A stretch of DNA of 64,000 bases from Bretschneidera sinensis. Lineage: Eukaryota; Streptophyta; Magnoliopsida; Brassicales; Akaniaceae. Shown here one piece after another: positions 31,981 through 45,055 of this stretch; position 1 is the first letter of the stretch; every line of letters begins with the position of its first letter. A program made the translations under genes and the position numbers. The notes below the pieces were generated by a model, which worked only from the letters and a program-made list of their open reading frames with translations, did not search any database and had not been told where the DNA came from. The stretch is taken from the NCBI GenBank assembly GCA_023935145.1, contig CM043697.1, positions 53,212,501-53,276,500 of the forward strand, written 5' to 3'.

Positions 31981-34900
31981 TTCCCCTTCTCTTGAAAAAA
32001 GATTTGTCCTCAAATCATCACCTACATCAAAAGGGCGTAAATCAGAAACATTGAAAGGGGTATTAACATTGTACTAATTTTGGTAAATCCAATTTGTATG
32101 CATTGTTATTGATGTGCTCAAGGACTTGAAAAGGAGCATTAGTCAATTTTTCTTTGATCAATTGGAACCCCTTCTCTTGCTCGTCTCCCCATTTTAATCC
32201 AACGTTCTTCTTGATGGCTTGGATAAGCGGTGCGGCAATACTGATATGATCCACGCTAAGAACTAAAAAATTTATGGATCAAGAAGACCTCCAAGATCAT
32301 CTAGAAGCAGATTTATGTGAGATCGCGACCCGTTGCGTATATTGAAGCAAGAACCTTGGTATAATGGAGACTGAGACTGCGACCCGTTGCTTATATCAAA
32401 GCAAGAACCTTGGTATAATGAAGACACCATAATAAATTATGGAATGATTGATTGATAAGTTGAAGATGAACGCCACGGAAACTCCGATAAGTTCAGAAGT
32501 TCTAAAAGAACCAAAGAGAAATTTCTCTCCAAAAGTATGAATCAAATCTGAATTGTCTTATTCCAAAAGCCAATGGCTATTTAAATACATGAGAATTCGT
32601 AACCAAATAGAAAAAGGAAAACTAAAAAATAGAAAATAAACCTAAACAGAATTCTGGTAGGAATAGGAAACTACGAAATAAGAAATAGACCTAAATAGAA
32701 TTTTAGTAACCTAAAATTCAAATAAGGAAAGTACCTAACTTGGGATGCAAGCCTTATAATGCAACAATTAAATTCAGAAGGAAATAATTAAGAAAATGTG
32801 CAAGCTCAACGTAGATTCGGATGCAACAGCCTACTGGATTTCGGCCCATCATACCAGGCCCAAACGATATCCTTTTTTAAACTTTCTTAGGTCAAAATTG
32901 AGTGCCAAGACGTCATCTTTCCATCCTAATAAGTTTCAGCCTATTTGGAGTTGTGGGCAAGAAGATATGACCATTTTAATTCTGTTCATTGGGTCCTCCC
33001 GAAATTCCAAAGTGGAAGTTCCCTTGGATCATGGAAACCCATCCTTGTGGATCATGTATAGCATCATCTTTGGGCCCCCAAAGATGGTTCTTAGCCCAAA
33101 TGTGTTGAATAAGCCCATTGAGAGTTTCTTTGAACCTTTTAGCTCGAGCCCTTGTAACTGGACCAATTGGAACTTGAAGAGGCTCCGCATCCCATTTGTT
33201 AGCCGTGTCCTCATCAAATACTGCTAAAGTCTTTCATGAACCTATTGTAAAAACTAGCAAGTCCATGAAAACTACGAACTTGACTTACACTCATGAGACT
33301 TGACCATTCTTTAATTGCACGAATCTTCTCATCATCAACCTGTATTCCTTGTGCACTCACAACAAAACCAAGAAACACAAGCTTATCGGTGCAAAAAGTG
33401 CACTTCTTCAAGTTAGCAAACAAATTTTCTTTTCTAAGCACATCCAAAACTGATTTTAAATGTACAACATGATCATCTAAGTCTGTGCTATAAATAAGAA
33501 TATTATCAAAGTAAACAATAATGAATCTGCCTATAAAAGCTCGCAAAACATGGTTCATTAATCTCATGAAGGTACTTGGTGCATTTGTTAGTCCAAATGG
33601 CATAACTAACCACTCATATAAACCATATTTCGTTTTAAAGGCAGTTTTCCATTCATCACCCTCTTTCATTCTTATTTGATGATATCCACTTTTTAAATCA
33701 ATTTTAGAGAATACACATGCACAATGCAGTTCATCTAGCACATCATCTAAATGAGGAATATGATGTTGATACTTTATCGTTATATTGTTGATTGCTCAGC
33801 TATCAATGCACATTCTCCACGTCCCATCCTTTTTAGGCACTAAAATCACCGGAACAGCGCACGGGCTCATGCTTTCTCTTACATACCCCATTTCCATTAA
33901 TTCATGAACCTGCCTTTGTAGCTCCTTTGTCTCTTCGGGATTGCTTCGATAGGTAGGTCGGTTTAGAATTATAGCACCGGGCACTAAATCAATTTGATGT
34001 TCAATTCCTTGAATAGGAGGTAAACCATGTGGAATCTCCTTGGGAAATATATCATCAAACTCCTGTAAAAGAGAAACAATAGAACTAGGCAAAGATGAGT
34101 CAAATTGGTTAGTGTTTAATGTCTCTTTGTACAAAAGTACAATCATTGGCTGATTTAAAATCATCACTATTTTTATTTCACTCGTTCTTGCATAGAAATT
34201 TGTTTTTCTCTCAATGGCCGAATCAACTTTCTTATTTTCTATCTCAATTTTTTTGGCCTCTCTCATTTTCTCTTTCTGGTTCCTATTCGTTCTCTTTTTC
34301 TCACTCTCTTTTGTTTGCTCACTCTCTTTTTGTAACCTCACTTGATCTTCATAAACCTGCTTTGGTGTCAAAGGAACTAGAGTGATTGTTCTTTGATTTC
34401 TTACAAATGAATATTTGTTGGTGAAGCCATCATGCTTAACACGCCAATCGAATTACCATGGCCGGCCTAGTAACAAGTGTCTAGCTTGTATCGGAACTAC
34501 ATCACACAAAACTTCATCTTCATATTTTCCAATGCGAAAGGAAAGTAACACCTGTTTGTTCACCCTCAGTTCACCACTATTATTGAGCAATTGTAACTTG
34601 TAAGGCCGAGGATGTTTAATCGTTGGCAGCCCTAATTTCTCAACCATTATAGTGCTAGCAACGTTAGTACAACTTCCTCCATCAATAATCATACTACATA
34701 CTTTGTTTTGCACGTGGCATCTAGTATGGAAGATGTTTTCTCGCTGCACTTCATCATCTTCTTTGATTTGCACACTTAGAGCTCTCCTTGTAACCAACAA
34801 TTCTCCTTGGGCAGCGTATTCCTCATCACTCGCATCCTCCAATGGAGGCATAGAGTCGATATCTTCTTCGCTCTTGGTTTCAATTTCACCATTATCTCGC

Positions 34901-36069
34901 AATACCATAACTCTTTTGTTCGGGCATTGGCTTGCTATGTGATCCATGCCTTGGTATTTAAAACACTTAATATCACGATTTCTAGTGGTGGAAGAGTCAG
35001 TTTTATCTTGATTTCCATGGCTGGTACTTTCTTGCTTTTGCTCGGTTTTGGGCTTGGCCGTGGCTTGCTTCACAAAATTCGGCCTCCAAGATGAACCCGA
35101 GTTAGGGTTTTATCGTGTATTGTTGCCCCTCCTCTTGAGTTGGTTCTCAATTTTGACAACCATGTACACCATATCTTCCAACTCCACATAATGATGCAAC
35201 TCCATTGAATTAGCAATTTCCAGGTTCAAACCAGCCAAAAACCTAGCCATAGTAGCCTCTCGATTCTCCTCTACATTTGCTTGGATCATAGCTACTTCCA
35301 TCTCTTTATAATAATCCTCCACACTCCGACTACCTTGTGTAAGACTTTGCAATTTTTGGTACAACTCACGGTTGTAATGGCTTGGAACAAACCGTTTCCT
35401 CATCACGGTTTTCATCTCCTCCCAAGTCTCTATTGAACGCTCTCTATTTCTCCTCCTATTCAACACTAGTTGATCCCACCAAACAATTGCATAGTCAAAA
35501 AATTCAATGGCCGCAAGATTAACCTTTTTAAGCTCGGAATAATTATGACAATCAAACACTAATTATATCTTCTTCTCCCACTCAAGGTAAGCTTCAGGAT
35601 CGTTTTTGCCTTGAAACGATGGAATCTTCATCTTAATACTACCCAAGTTATTGTCTTCCCGATTTCTAGCTTCTCTACCTCGACCACCAAATCTCCTATG
35701 GCTAACAACTGATTCCCGATCATCTTCTTCATCAAATCCATTCCCATAATACTCTTCATCTTCAACTCTCTCACCCCTAGGTTGAACTCTCTCCCTCCTA
35801 TGCACATTAAGAGCGTTTTGTTGCTGCCCCACACGTGCATTCTCTACTTGATCTATCCGCTCATGAACCTGTTCCATCTCCGTTCTCAATACTCTTCTTA
35901 TCTCACCCATTAAAGCCTCCATGAGCAACTTTGGATCACCCTTTCCCGACATATCTCCGGAATTATTTTTGTTCTTATCGTCTGACATGTTTGCTGCAAA
36001 AACAACGTTAGAAAAAACAAAAAGGACCTCACACACTCCCTCACGTGTTTCACTCAAAGAATGAGTCAC
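31981..36069 (-). pseudogene. Gag-protease-RT polyprotein of gypsy C, no RNase H/integrase
   Basis: Gag starts at Met 35988 (MSDDKNKN). The gag domain KIPSFQGKNDPEAYLEWEKK lies near 35620, a TAA follows near 35560, and gag continues to 35110. The zinc knuckle has lost its second Cys (CFKYQGMDHIASQC, near 34960). Protease carries IIDGGSCTNVAS near 34680. RT spans 34060-33230 with [30 protein letters not shown] and the active site changed from YFDD to YFDN at 33502-33513. Stops lie near 35560, 35107, 34450 and 33797. Solo LTR H interrupts it at 32242-33216. RT then runs straight into the C-terminal tail near 32135, so RNase H and integrase are deleted. A one-base insertion just after LDLP breaks the tail. 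Non-functional. Confidence 0.9.
32242..33216 (-). repeat. Solo LTR H inside gypsy C
   Basis: 975 bp, same family and orientation as the LTRs of C, flanked by aatac at 32237-32241 and 33217-33221. It splits the RT connection region of C (FSSI | AAPLIQA). It has two copies of the 54-bp LTR repeat. Confidence 0.93.
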
Positions 36070-36445
36070 TCAATTTCACTCATGTTTTCACACAAAAAAT
36101 CAGATTGGCTTTTCCCCTCTTATGTGCTCGCCACTCTTGCCTTTTCCCACTCATAATAATCCTCTATAGGTTCTTATCAAACTAACCGAATAAGTATCAA
36201 AGTTTCTAGCAACAATTCACCAATAACCTACAAAGAAATTTGGATTTAAAGGCTAGAATACAAGGAAACAAAGATGAGAAATTGAAATAAGAATTGAAAG
36301 GATTGAATCTAAATATTACACACTTTTTTTTTCATGTTTTGTTTTTCCTAAACCAGAAATTTGTTATTTTTTTTTTCAATTTCGTTTTTTTTTCACATTT
36401 TTTTTATGAACCAAAACAAAAGATAAGCGAACCTACAACTAGAAG
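36070..36445 (-). other. Leader of gypsy C
   Basis: Untranslated leader between primer site and gag, T-rich on the plus strand with several T runs (36325-36405). It is closely similar to the leaders of E and G. Confidence 0.7.
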
Positions 36446-36458
36446 GCTCTGATACCAA
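36446..36458 (-). other. Primer-binding site of gypsy C (initiator tRNA-Met)
   Basis: TTGGTATCAGAGCC on the minus strand beside the LTR end. Confidence 0.9.
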
Positions 36459-36459
36459 T

Positions 36460-37392
36460 TGATATGATCCATGCCAAGAACTAAGAAATTGATGGATCAA
36501 GAAGACTTCCAAGATCGTCTAGAAGCAGATTTATGTGAGACCGCGGCCCGTTGCTTATATTGAAGCAAGAATCTTGGTATAATGAAGACGCCACAATCAA
36601 TTATGGAAGGATTGATTGATAAGTTGAAGATGAACGCCACGGAAACTCTGATAAGTTCAGAAGTTCTAAAATAACCAAAGAGAAATTTCTCTCCAAAAGT
36701 ATGAATCAAATCTGAATTGAGTTATTCCAAAAGCCAATGACTATTTAAATACATGAGAATTCGTAACCAATTAGAAAAAGGAAAACTAAGAAATGGGAAA
36801 TAAACCTAAATAGAATTCTGGTAACCTAAAATCCAAATAAGGAAAGTACCTAACTTGGCATGCAAGCCTTATAATGCAACAATTAAATTCAGAAGGAAAC
36901 AATTAAGAAAAGGTGCAAGGTGCAAGCCCAAAGTGGAAGAAGATTCGGATGCAGCAGCCTGCTGGATTTAGGCCCATCATAACAGGCCCAAACGATACCC
37001 TTTTTGGAACTTTCTTAAGTCTAAATTGAAGTTCAAGATGTCATCTTTCCATCCCAACGAGTTTCAGCCCATTTGGAGTTGTGGGCAAAAAGATATGACC
37101 ATTTTAACTCTGGTCATTGGGTCCTCTCGAAATTCCAAAGTGGAAGTTCCCTTGGATCATGGAAACCCATCCTTGTGGATCATGTATAGCATCATCCTTG
37201 GCCCCCCAAAGATTGTTCTTAGCCCAAATGTGTTGAATAAGCCAATTAAGAGTTTTCTTGAACCGTTTAGCTTGGGCCCTTACAACTGGACCAATTGAAA
37301 CTTGAATAAACCGTTTAGCTCGGGCCCTTGTAATTTGATCAATTGGAACTTGAATAGAATCCGCCTCCCATTTGTTAGCCGTGTCCTCATCA
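36460..37392 (-). repeat. 5' LTR of gypsy C
   Basis: 933 bp with one copy of the 54-bp repeat. TATA-like tatttaaata lies near 36744-36753 (palindromic, so usable on the minus strand). The first part on the minus strand encodes the pol-tail motif QVPIDQITRARAKRF and a second copy of the unit. Confidence 0.92.
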
Positions 37393-38388
37393 AGAACTAT
37401 CACTTTACATATTTTTTCTTTCTTCTCAGACTAAAAATATTAACTAAATAACATACGAACAATTGAAGATTATTGTTATCATATTTTCGATTGAGTGGTA
37501 TCATCACTTATCACTTATCACAAATCAAAATTTATGTTTTATATCTACAATTTAACTAATTTCACCTAGTTTCAGTGGGTTTTTTTATAGAAAAATTAAG
37601 GTATCATCAAGAAAATAAATTTTTATTGAAGATTGAAAACAAACATTTAAAAAAAAAATTATATCTTTAATTAAATCAAAAATTAAAAATTATATTTTAA
37701 CTCTTGAAGTTTAGTCAATGATCTAATTAAGTTTTGAGTTTTTAATTTGTTTAAATCAATCTTTTATGTTTTGATATTGCTTCAATCATGATTTTTCTTA
37801 GATTTGACAAGTGAAAAAAAATGAAAATTGAGAAAAAAAACCTTTATTAAAACAATATCAAAACATTAAAAATTAATTAAAATAAATTAAAATTTTGAGA
37901 GTTAATTAAAACATTAAATAAATCTCAAAGACTAAAACATTATTTTCGCAATTAAAAATAAAAATTGGAAGTAGAATTATTAGAAACGGAATGGGGTGGG
38001 GCCAGCTAAATTGGGAAAGCAGTGCAATTTCCTTTTTACATAAAAGCGGTTGAAGCTTGTTCTAAAAATAAATAAATAAAAGCGGTTGAAAGATGTCATT
38101 TAGTGAAGGCACGCGGCGCTTTATCGAGAGAGACGTTATGTCCTTCGAATGATGTGATAAAGACATATGTGAGGTGATTGGACATGCAAGCCGTTGGATC
38201 ACTTTATCTTATGACAATGCAATTGCAATTTACAAGCCATGAGACGCAATTAAAGGGGGTCCGCACCTTCTGATGATGGGCCCCAGCCCAAGGTAGAATT
38301 GCTTCAAGGTAAGTCAATGTTCAAATAATCAATGAACCTGCATTCCTATCTTCCTATTTTGTCGCTTACAAGGGGCTAATTTTAAAAT
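37393..38388. other. AT-rich intergenic DNA
   Basis: No gene or element recognised. A 13-base direct repeat aaaagcggttgaa occurs twice near 38042 and 38080. Confidence 0.6.
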
Positions 38389-38600
38389 AAAAAAACATTT
38401 TCATTGTGATTTTCAGTCATGTTAATAAAATCTTTTAAATTTTTATTTGGGTATGCACTATGATTTGATCTAGACAAGGTTTCTCTAACGGACATGGAAG
38501 GAGAGTGTAACTCTATTTCAGGTCTTTTAATGAATCTACCTCGCGAATCTCTCAGTCTAAGCATACACCAAATGAATTAGAGGGAAACAAATAAAACAGA
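38389..38600 (-). pseudogene. Truncated N-terminus of Athila gag (second tandem copy)
   Basis: Encodes a stretch with RDSRGRFIKRPEIELHSPS and ENHNENV on the minus strand. The first 60 codons of gag match the same region of the first copy near 42940-43110 at nucleotide level. Homology stops abruptly at about 38389 in AT-rich sequence. Confidence 0.75.
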
Positions 38601-38689
38601 AAAAAAATCAAAACAAAGTGCAAAGAACAATATTACCGTCTTGTCTCAAAGTTGACAATCTTCTTTGTACTTAAGCACGTCTTCCCCGG

Positions 38690-38705
38690 CAATGGCGCCA
38701 AAATT
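38690..38705 (-). other. Athila primer-binding site next to the middle LTR
   Basis: TTTTGGCGCCATTGCCGG on the minus strand after the LTR end. This is the Athila/Tat-type primer site, better preserved than the one at 43233-43249. Confidence 0.85.
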
Positions 38706-39994
38706 TGATTACGCTCAAACTAATGCGCGGTTATTGTGTAAAGTTGAGGTGTCGATCCCACAAGGAAAAGCGAACTACAAAGAAAAGTGTAAACCTTAAA
38801 ACGAACGATAAAGATCAAGTGAGAAAATTTGTGTTTTGATAGTGAAGTAATATGAGAAAATTGTGTAAATAGATTAAAGAATATAATAGAGAAACAACAA
38901 GGTTCCGAAAATCCTCCATAGTTTCGTTGCCTTATTCCAATCTTGATTCAGTTGTTTTTATCTCGATTGCTTGTTTCACATCCTAAACAGGCAATTGGCA
39001 AATATTCAATCAAGCACATGTAAACCCTAATGTAATTAATATGAATTACTCTTTACTTTCGATTTAAGCACACATGACATATCCTATAGATTTATCAAGA
39101 AACGACAATATATCTTAATGACAATATTGCATCCAACAATCTTGACATAAGAAGAGCATGACTAGACTTATATCAAAAGGAAAGATACAATCACCAGATT
39201 AAGAGAAAATCTTCTAATTAAATCAAAGAGTAAATCAAAACAATGTTTTGACAATAAATCCAAACTACAACTGAGCCAATAATGGAAAATAAGAACAACT
39301 ACACCTAAGGATTCATCCCTTCGCCTTGCTTGGAGATTAGTTGGCCATGGGGTTCATGCTTGAGCACTTTGATGGAGAGTGTGGTAGCCTTCTTGAGGTT
39401 TTCAGCCTTAATGATGTCCCATTTTTCAGACCCTAAGTGATCTATTTATAATACAAAGGTCCAAGGGTGTTTTAGGTCTAAACAATCAACTAAAACCCTA
39501 ATTAGGAAAACAGGGGTTCGTGTGTGCGCCACGGCTCTCACTTACTCGTGCCGCGGCTCTATCTGGTCTTTGATTAGGTGAGCTTCTGGGCACTGCAGCC
39601 TAGCCTAGTCTAGGCCGCAGCACACACTGGTGCTGACTTGTGGAGACTCTAGGCGCTGCGGCTTAGCCTGGTGCAAGCCGCGGCGCACACCGATGGCTTC
39701 CTTGCTCTTTTGGGCTTGGTTCTGGAGGCCAAGGCTTAGACTTCTTCAGGCCGCAGCCCCCACACTTAAGACTTGGTTTCTCTTCATTTTGTTCTTCCAC
39801 AACCATGCCTTCACTCGAATGTCAATAATCCAACTCTTTTGAACTCAAAGTACCTGAAAATGCGTCAAAATAAGTCAATGATCCAAAAATATCACTTTAG
39901 AGTTATTAAGGTATAAAAGTGTAATTCAAACCTCAATCAACCTTAAAATGCTAACAAATGAGTATTGTCAGGATGCATTTTATGACTCTCATCA
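38706..39994 (-). repeat. Middle LTR of the Athila-type element
   Basis: 1289 bp, tgattacgctc to gactctcatca on the plus strand. It pairs with 43250-44589, which carries an extra 41-bp segment near 43676-43716 absent here. It contains a GC-rich stretch (39540-39760) unusual for the region. The polypurine-like TTGAGGGTTA lies just outside at 39995-40004 on the minus strand. Confidence 0.9.
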
Positions 39995-40985
39995 TAACCC
40001 TCAACTAGCTTATTGCTAGTCCCTAGCAATTTAAGCGAAAACAAGACAATATAAAATGAATTCTTTGATAGGAATCAAAAAAATGTAAAGCAATGTTAGC
40101 ATTAATCCAAGAGTAATTCACTTTTTGTCTCAAAAATTGTACATAACACACAACACATACAATCATTAAATATCACAAAAGTCCAAAAGTAATCCAAACA
40201 TCAATCTTAAAATTGTTATCGACTCTTAACATCCATCTTACCATAATCCATTAATCCGAACACCCGGATGATTTTATGTATAACATTCATGAATACAAGT
40301 CTTGGCCTCTAAAATATATTAATTTGTATGACATCAATCATAAATACAATGCTCCATAGGCTCATTTTTCAAATCACTCTCCACTATTGTAGAAAAAATC
40401 ACATTACCTTGGATCAATAGGTCTTTAATAAGCTTGTAAAGTTAGGCTAAAGTAAAAGTTAAGAAAGAACGGGAAGGTTTCAACAAATAAAAGAACTTAA
40501 TCTCTTAGTTTTAAACACAAACTACTTTAAGCACTAGATAACCTTACTTCAACACCCAACTCTTTCAACCATTTTTCTTAATAAATCACCACATTTTTTT
40601 TTGTCACAATTCACTTCCTTTTTTTATTTTTTATTTTGGTATAAGACCATTCACCTTCTTTTTCATTTTTTTTCTTTTCTTTTCCACAACCCCCAACTTA
40701 TCTCCTTTAATGTTCTTGGGTTATGGTAGTAATATTTTTCATATTTCCATCCTTACTCCTCTTAAGTACTTCTCAACAAATGTGTATGACTAAGTTCTCT
40801 TAAAAGAAAGGTAAGGATAGAATATTTTTAGGCTAATAAAGGTGAGTAAATTGGTTATCGAAAGAAACAAGGCTCATATTCTTTTTCAAGAAAAAGGCTC
40901 AAACAGTTGACTAGCGATAGATATAGCAAGGGTAAGTTTGAAAGGCTCGAACAGTCCAAAAATTACCTATATCATATCCTACCAT
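39995..40985 (-). other. Non-coding 3' region of the Athila-type element
   Basis: About 1 kb between the protease remnant and the LTR. It has no RT, RNase H or integrase remnants and no long frame. This is where pol should be. Confidence 0.7.
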
Positions 40986-43115
40986 ATTCACAATGGAAAC
41001 AGTATCTAAAACGAAAAAGTCAACAGGATAATAGAAATTATTAATTTGCAACAAAACATCTTCCACAATACATTTTGGTTTTCTTACCGATCTATCCGCT
41101 AATTAAAGTACCACGGAGGTTGATTTGATCTCACCTAGACCGAGCTGCAAGTACATGGAGTATGACATGAGGTTCACACTAGCACCTAAATCTAGCAATA
41201 CTTGGCCACAAGATTTGTTTTCAATTTGGCAAGCCACCTTTAGACAGCCCGGATCCTTATATTTGGACGGTGTCTTGCTGTTAATTACTGCACTTGCTTG
41301 CTCCGTTAAGAATGCTGTCTTCTTCATGTTGTGCCTCCTCTTGAGTGTGCATAGATCCTTGATGACTTTAGCATAGTTGGGAACCTGTTTTATGACATGA
41401 AGAAGAGGGAGGTTAATTTTAACATGCTGAAGTTGTTCAAGAATCTCACCTTTTAATGCTGCATTTCTCTCCTTAGGTTTAAAGAGAGCCTGAGGGAAAT
41501 GCACTGGTAGAGAATAATCATTATGGGCCTTTTTTTCCTTGGGGGCTTCATCCTTATTGCTCACGATATTAGGAATCAAGTGTGATGGTAGAGTGGGTCC
41601 ATCAATTTTCTTACCGCTGTAGGTGATTATGGCATTAACCTCTCTAACATTTTGATTTTCAGGTTCCGAGGTTTGTGCCATATGTTGTCCCCTTGGATTA
41701 GGTTATGGCTATGAAGGAAAACGACCTTGCTCTTGAACCATTAAGAATCTAGTCAACTTGGTGAGTTGACTTTTTATCACCTTTTGTTCCTCTTTGATCG
41801 CTTGTTGCTCCTCTAGCAACTGTTGATTTATCTTGCCTTGCTCTTCCACACTCTTGCCATGTACCTGTATAAATGACTTAAACATATCTTTCAAAAGTAA
41901 AGATTGTTGAGGTGCATTAGATGAGGTTGCTTCCGGTTGCCATTGGGTACTAGAGTGGGGATGAGGTTGTATATCGGATCTCTAACTAAAATTAGGGTGA
42001 TTCTTCCACCCGGGATTATAAGTGTTAGAGTAGGGTGAGTCTGGTTTCCTAAAGGGTTTACCTAAAGCATTACACTCTCTCTTCATCTTAAAATAAGCTG
42101 GACAATCCTTAAGTAAATGATCTACCCCATTACACATGAAACAAGGCTCGTGGGACTCTACCCTAGCAATCAGTTTGGGGGCTCTAGCATGTTTGGTTTT
42201 TAAGGCTTAAATTTCCTTAGTTAGAACCTCTAAACGGGCTTTAAGGCTGTCATCTTCCTTAAGTTGATAAATCCCAGCGGGTTGAATTCTCCTAGTGCTT
42301 TCCATGGAATTTGGTCCTGTCCAAGTGTGGGCTTTTTCCGATAGGTCATCTAGGAAATCTATGGCTTGGTCGGGATCTTTTTGAAGAAAATCCCTATTGC
42401 ACATCATTTCTATGAACTGCCTCTCCCTACTTAGAAGTCTGTCATAGAAATAGCTATCTACCCGCCAACTCTCATACCCATGGTGTGGACAAGATTTCAA
42501 AAGGTCCTTGAAACATTCCAAAACTTGATATAAGGTTTCACTCTCCTTTTGTGCAAAGTTTGAGATTTATCTCTTGAGGTTATTGGTCTTATGGGTTGGG
42601 AAGTGCTTTTGGAAGAAAACTCGTGTCATCTCATCCCAACTACCTATGGATCTAGGCCTTAATGAGTACAGCCGAACTTTGGCCTTTTCTTTAAGTAAAC
42701 AAGGGAAAAACCTAAGTTTGACGGTGTCTACCATATCAGCCCTACCTTGAAAGGTTGCTACTACTTCCTCAAATTCCCTAATATAGATATAGGAGTTTTC
42801 ATTCTCAAACCCATGGAAGGTTGGTAGCAATTAGATTATGCCCGACTTAAAATCAGGTTGTTGAACATTAGAGGGGAACATGATAAAGGATGGTGTGGCC
42901 ATTCGACTAGGGTGCAAGTAGTCTTTAAGTTTCCTAGCAACATTTTCATTGTGATTTTCGGCCATGTTAACAAAATCTTCTAAATTTTCACTTGGATGTG
43001 CACTATAGTTTGATCTAAGCGAGGTTTCACTAACAGACGTGGAAGAAGAAGGTAACTCTATTTCAGGTCTTTTAATGAATCTACCTCATGAAAATCTCAG
43101 TCTAAGTATACACCA
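40986..43115 (-). pseudogene. Athila-type gag and protease remnant
   Basis: Gag blocks on the minus strand: LLPTFHGFENENSYIYIREF (42830 region), DMTRVFFQKHFP-like EMTRVFFQKHFP, FMCNGVDHLLKDC zinc knuckle (near 42130), and a Glu/Gln-rich coiled coil (41890-41720). The last part has the aspartic protease motif LLDLGASVNLMS near 41140 and the following LADRSVRKP block (41100-41070). Six or more stops or frameshifts separate these. The sequence after about 40985 no longer matches a polyprotein. Confidence 0.82.
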
Positions 43116-43249
43116 AAAGAATTAGAGGGAAACAAATAAAACAGAAAAAAATCAAAACAAAGAGCAAAGAACGATATTACTGTCTTGTCTCAAAGTTGAC
43201 AATCTTCTTTGTACTTAAGTGCGTCTTCCCTGGCAACGGTGCCGAAATT

Positions 43250-44589
43250 TGATTACGCTCAAACTAATACGCGGTTATTGTGTATAGTTGAGGTGTTGAT
43301 CCCATGAGGAAAAACAAATTACAAAGAAAAGTGTAAACCTTAACACGAACGATAAAGATCAAGTGAGAAAATTTGTGCTTTGATAGTGAAGTAATATGAG
43401 AAAATTGTGTAAATAGATTAAAGAACATAATAGAGAAACAACAAGGTTATGGAAATCCTCCCTAGGTTCATTGCCTTATTCCAATCTTGATTCAATTGTT
43501 TTTATCTCGATTGCTAGTTCCACATCCCAAACAGGCAATCGGCAAATATTCAATCAAGCACATGTAAACCTTAATGTAATTGATATGAATTACTCTTTAC
43601 TTTCGATTTAAGCACACATGACCTATCCTATAGATTTATCAAGAAATGACAATATATCTTAATGAAAATATCGCAGTAATGGACAAACCTAAAAGATAAA
43701 TCTATTGGACTCAATCACATCCAATAATCTTGACATAAGAAGAGCATGACTAGACTTATATAAAGGGGAAAGATGCAATCACCGGATTAAGAGAAAATAT
43801 TCTAATTAAATCAAAGAGTAAATCATAACAATATTTTGACAATAAATCCAAACTACAACTGAACCAATAATGGAAAATAAGAACAACTACACTTAGGGAT
43901 TTATCCCTTCGCATTGCTTGGAGATTAGTTGGCCATGGAGTTCATGCTTGAACACTCTGATGTTGAGTGTGGTAGCCTTCTTTAGGTTTCCAGCCTTAAT
44001 AATGTCCCCTTTTTCAAACCCTAAGTGATCTATTTATAATACAAAGGTCCAAGGGTGTTTTGGGTCTAAATAATCAACTAAAACCCTAATTAGGAAAACA
44101 GGGGTTCGTGTGCGCGTCACGGCTCTCACTTACTCGCGCCGCGGCTCTATCTGGTCTTTGGTTAAGTGAGCTTCTGGGCCCCGTGGCCTAGCCTAGTCCA
44201 GGCCACGAGGCACACTGGTGCTGACTTGTGGAGACTCCGGGTGCCGTGGCTCACACTGATGGCTTCCTTACTCTTTTGGGCTTGGTTCTGGAGGCCGAGG
44301 CTTAGACTTCTTCAGGCTGTAGTGCCCACACTTAGGACTTGGTTTCTCTTCATTTTGTCCTTCCACAACCATGCCCTTACTCGAATGTGCATCGAAGCAT
44401 CGTGCTTTAAGCTATGATAGCTTTCCATCTCTTTTGAACTCAAAGTACCTAAAAATGCACCGAAATAAGTCAATGATCCAAGAATATCACTTTAGAGTTA
44501 TTAAGGTATAAAAGTGTAATTCAAACCTCGATCAACCCTAAAATGCTAACAAATAAGTACTGTTAGGATGCATTTTATGACTCTCATCA
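43250..44589 (-). repeat. 5' LTR of the Athila-type element
   Basis: 1340 bp, TG...CA bounded. It directly abuts a DUF4283 coding remnant at 44590, which it interrupts. Confidence 0.9.
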
Positions 44590-45055
44590 GGACCATCCCT
44601 GAATCCTATAATCATGCCTCTGTATAGTGGCTTACGAACATCCAACAGAACTTTGATACGAAGATAAATACCCCAATGGATATTCTTTTTGGTCACATCA
44701 ACATCTTAAGCTTTACCAACCACATTACCAATCATCATTATTCTTTCATGATTCGTGCCAAAAAGAGGTAAATCATGTGCTTGCATCCAAATGGAACAAA
44801 ATCAAAGCTTATCTCCGAAGGACTAATGTTACCCACAAACTCTTTAAGGACTAGCATGTGCTCATTAAAATACCATGGTGACCTTTTAAACATTTTCTTT
44901 GTATCCCCCCTCATTTCAAACTCAAACATGAATTTGTTTGCTTCTACTTCATGAATGAAAAGCCCTTTAATGGTTCTTTAGACTTGGCAAATAGTACTAT
45001 GCAAGGCCTCCTTAGTAAACAGTTTGGTGGAGAACACTTTTCCAATAAGGCTTAG
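44590..45055 (-). pseudogene. DUF4283 (LINE ORF1-like) remnant, distal part
   Basis: Minus-strand protein pieces LFIHEVEANKFMFEFEMRGD, SPWYFNEHMLVLKEFVGN and WGIYLRIKVLLDVRKPLYRG follow the DUF4283 pattern seen in ORF1 of plant LINEs and related zinc-knuckle proteins (RPWTFdxhLLVL, then the RVRVxIDitKPLxRG block). It continues from 47750-47653 across gypsy G. It has at least two stops and is cut at 44590 by the Athila LTR before the expected zinc knuckle. Confidence 0.72.

Larger units (their letters stand above)
30945..37392 (-). mobile_element. Gypsy element C, deletion derivative, two LTRs and target duplication
   Basis: Minus-strand Ty3/gypsy element with LTRs 30945-31980 and 36460-37392, tRNA-iMet primer site, gag-protease-RT, and the perfect 5-bp duplication agaac at 30940-30944 and 37393-37397. 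RNase H and integrase are missing: the connection after RT joins directly to the C-terminal [18 protein letters not shown] tail. Solo LTR H sits inside its pol. The same internal deletion is present in element E. Confidence 0.93.
38389..44589 (-). mobile_element. Athila-type gypsy, gag-only, arranged LTR-internal-LTR-partial internal
   Basis: On the minus strand: LTR 44589-43250, a TGGCGCC-type primer site (degraded to TCGGCACCGTTGCC), leader, gag and protease start, a 1-kb non-coding 3' region, LTR 39994-38706, and then a second primer site and leader (38705-38389). The primer site AATTTTGGCGCCATTGCC at the second LTR is typical of the Athila/Tat group. RT, RNase H and integrase are absent. 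A primer site downstream of both LTRs means two elements in tandem share the middle LTR, with the second truncated. No target duplication is visible. Confidence 0.85.

Noticed and set aside
39540..39760. GC-rich plus-strand frame (70 codons) that could look like a small gene
   Set aside because: It lies wholly inside the Athila-type LTR and is repeated in the other LTR copy with frame changes.
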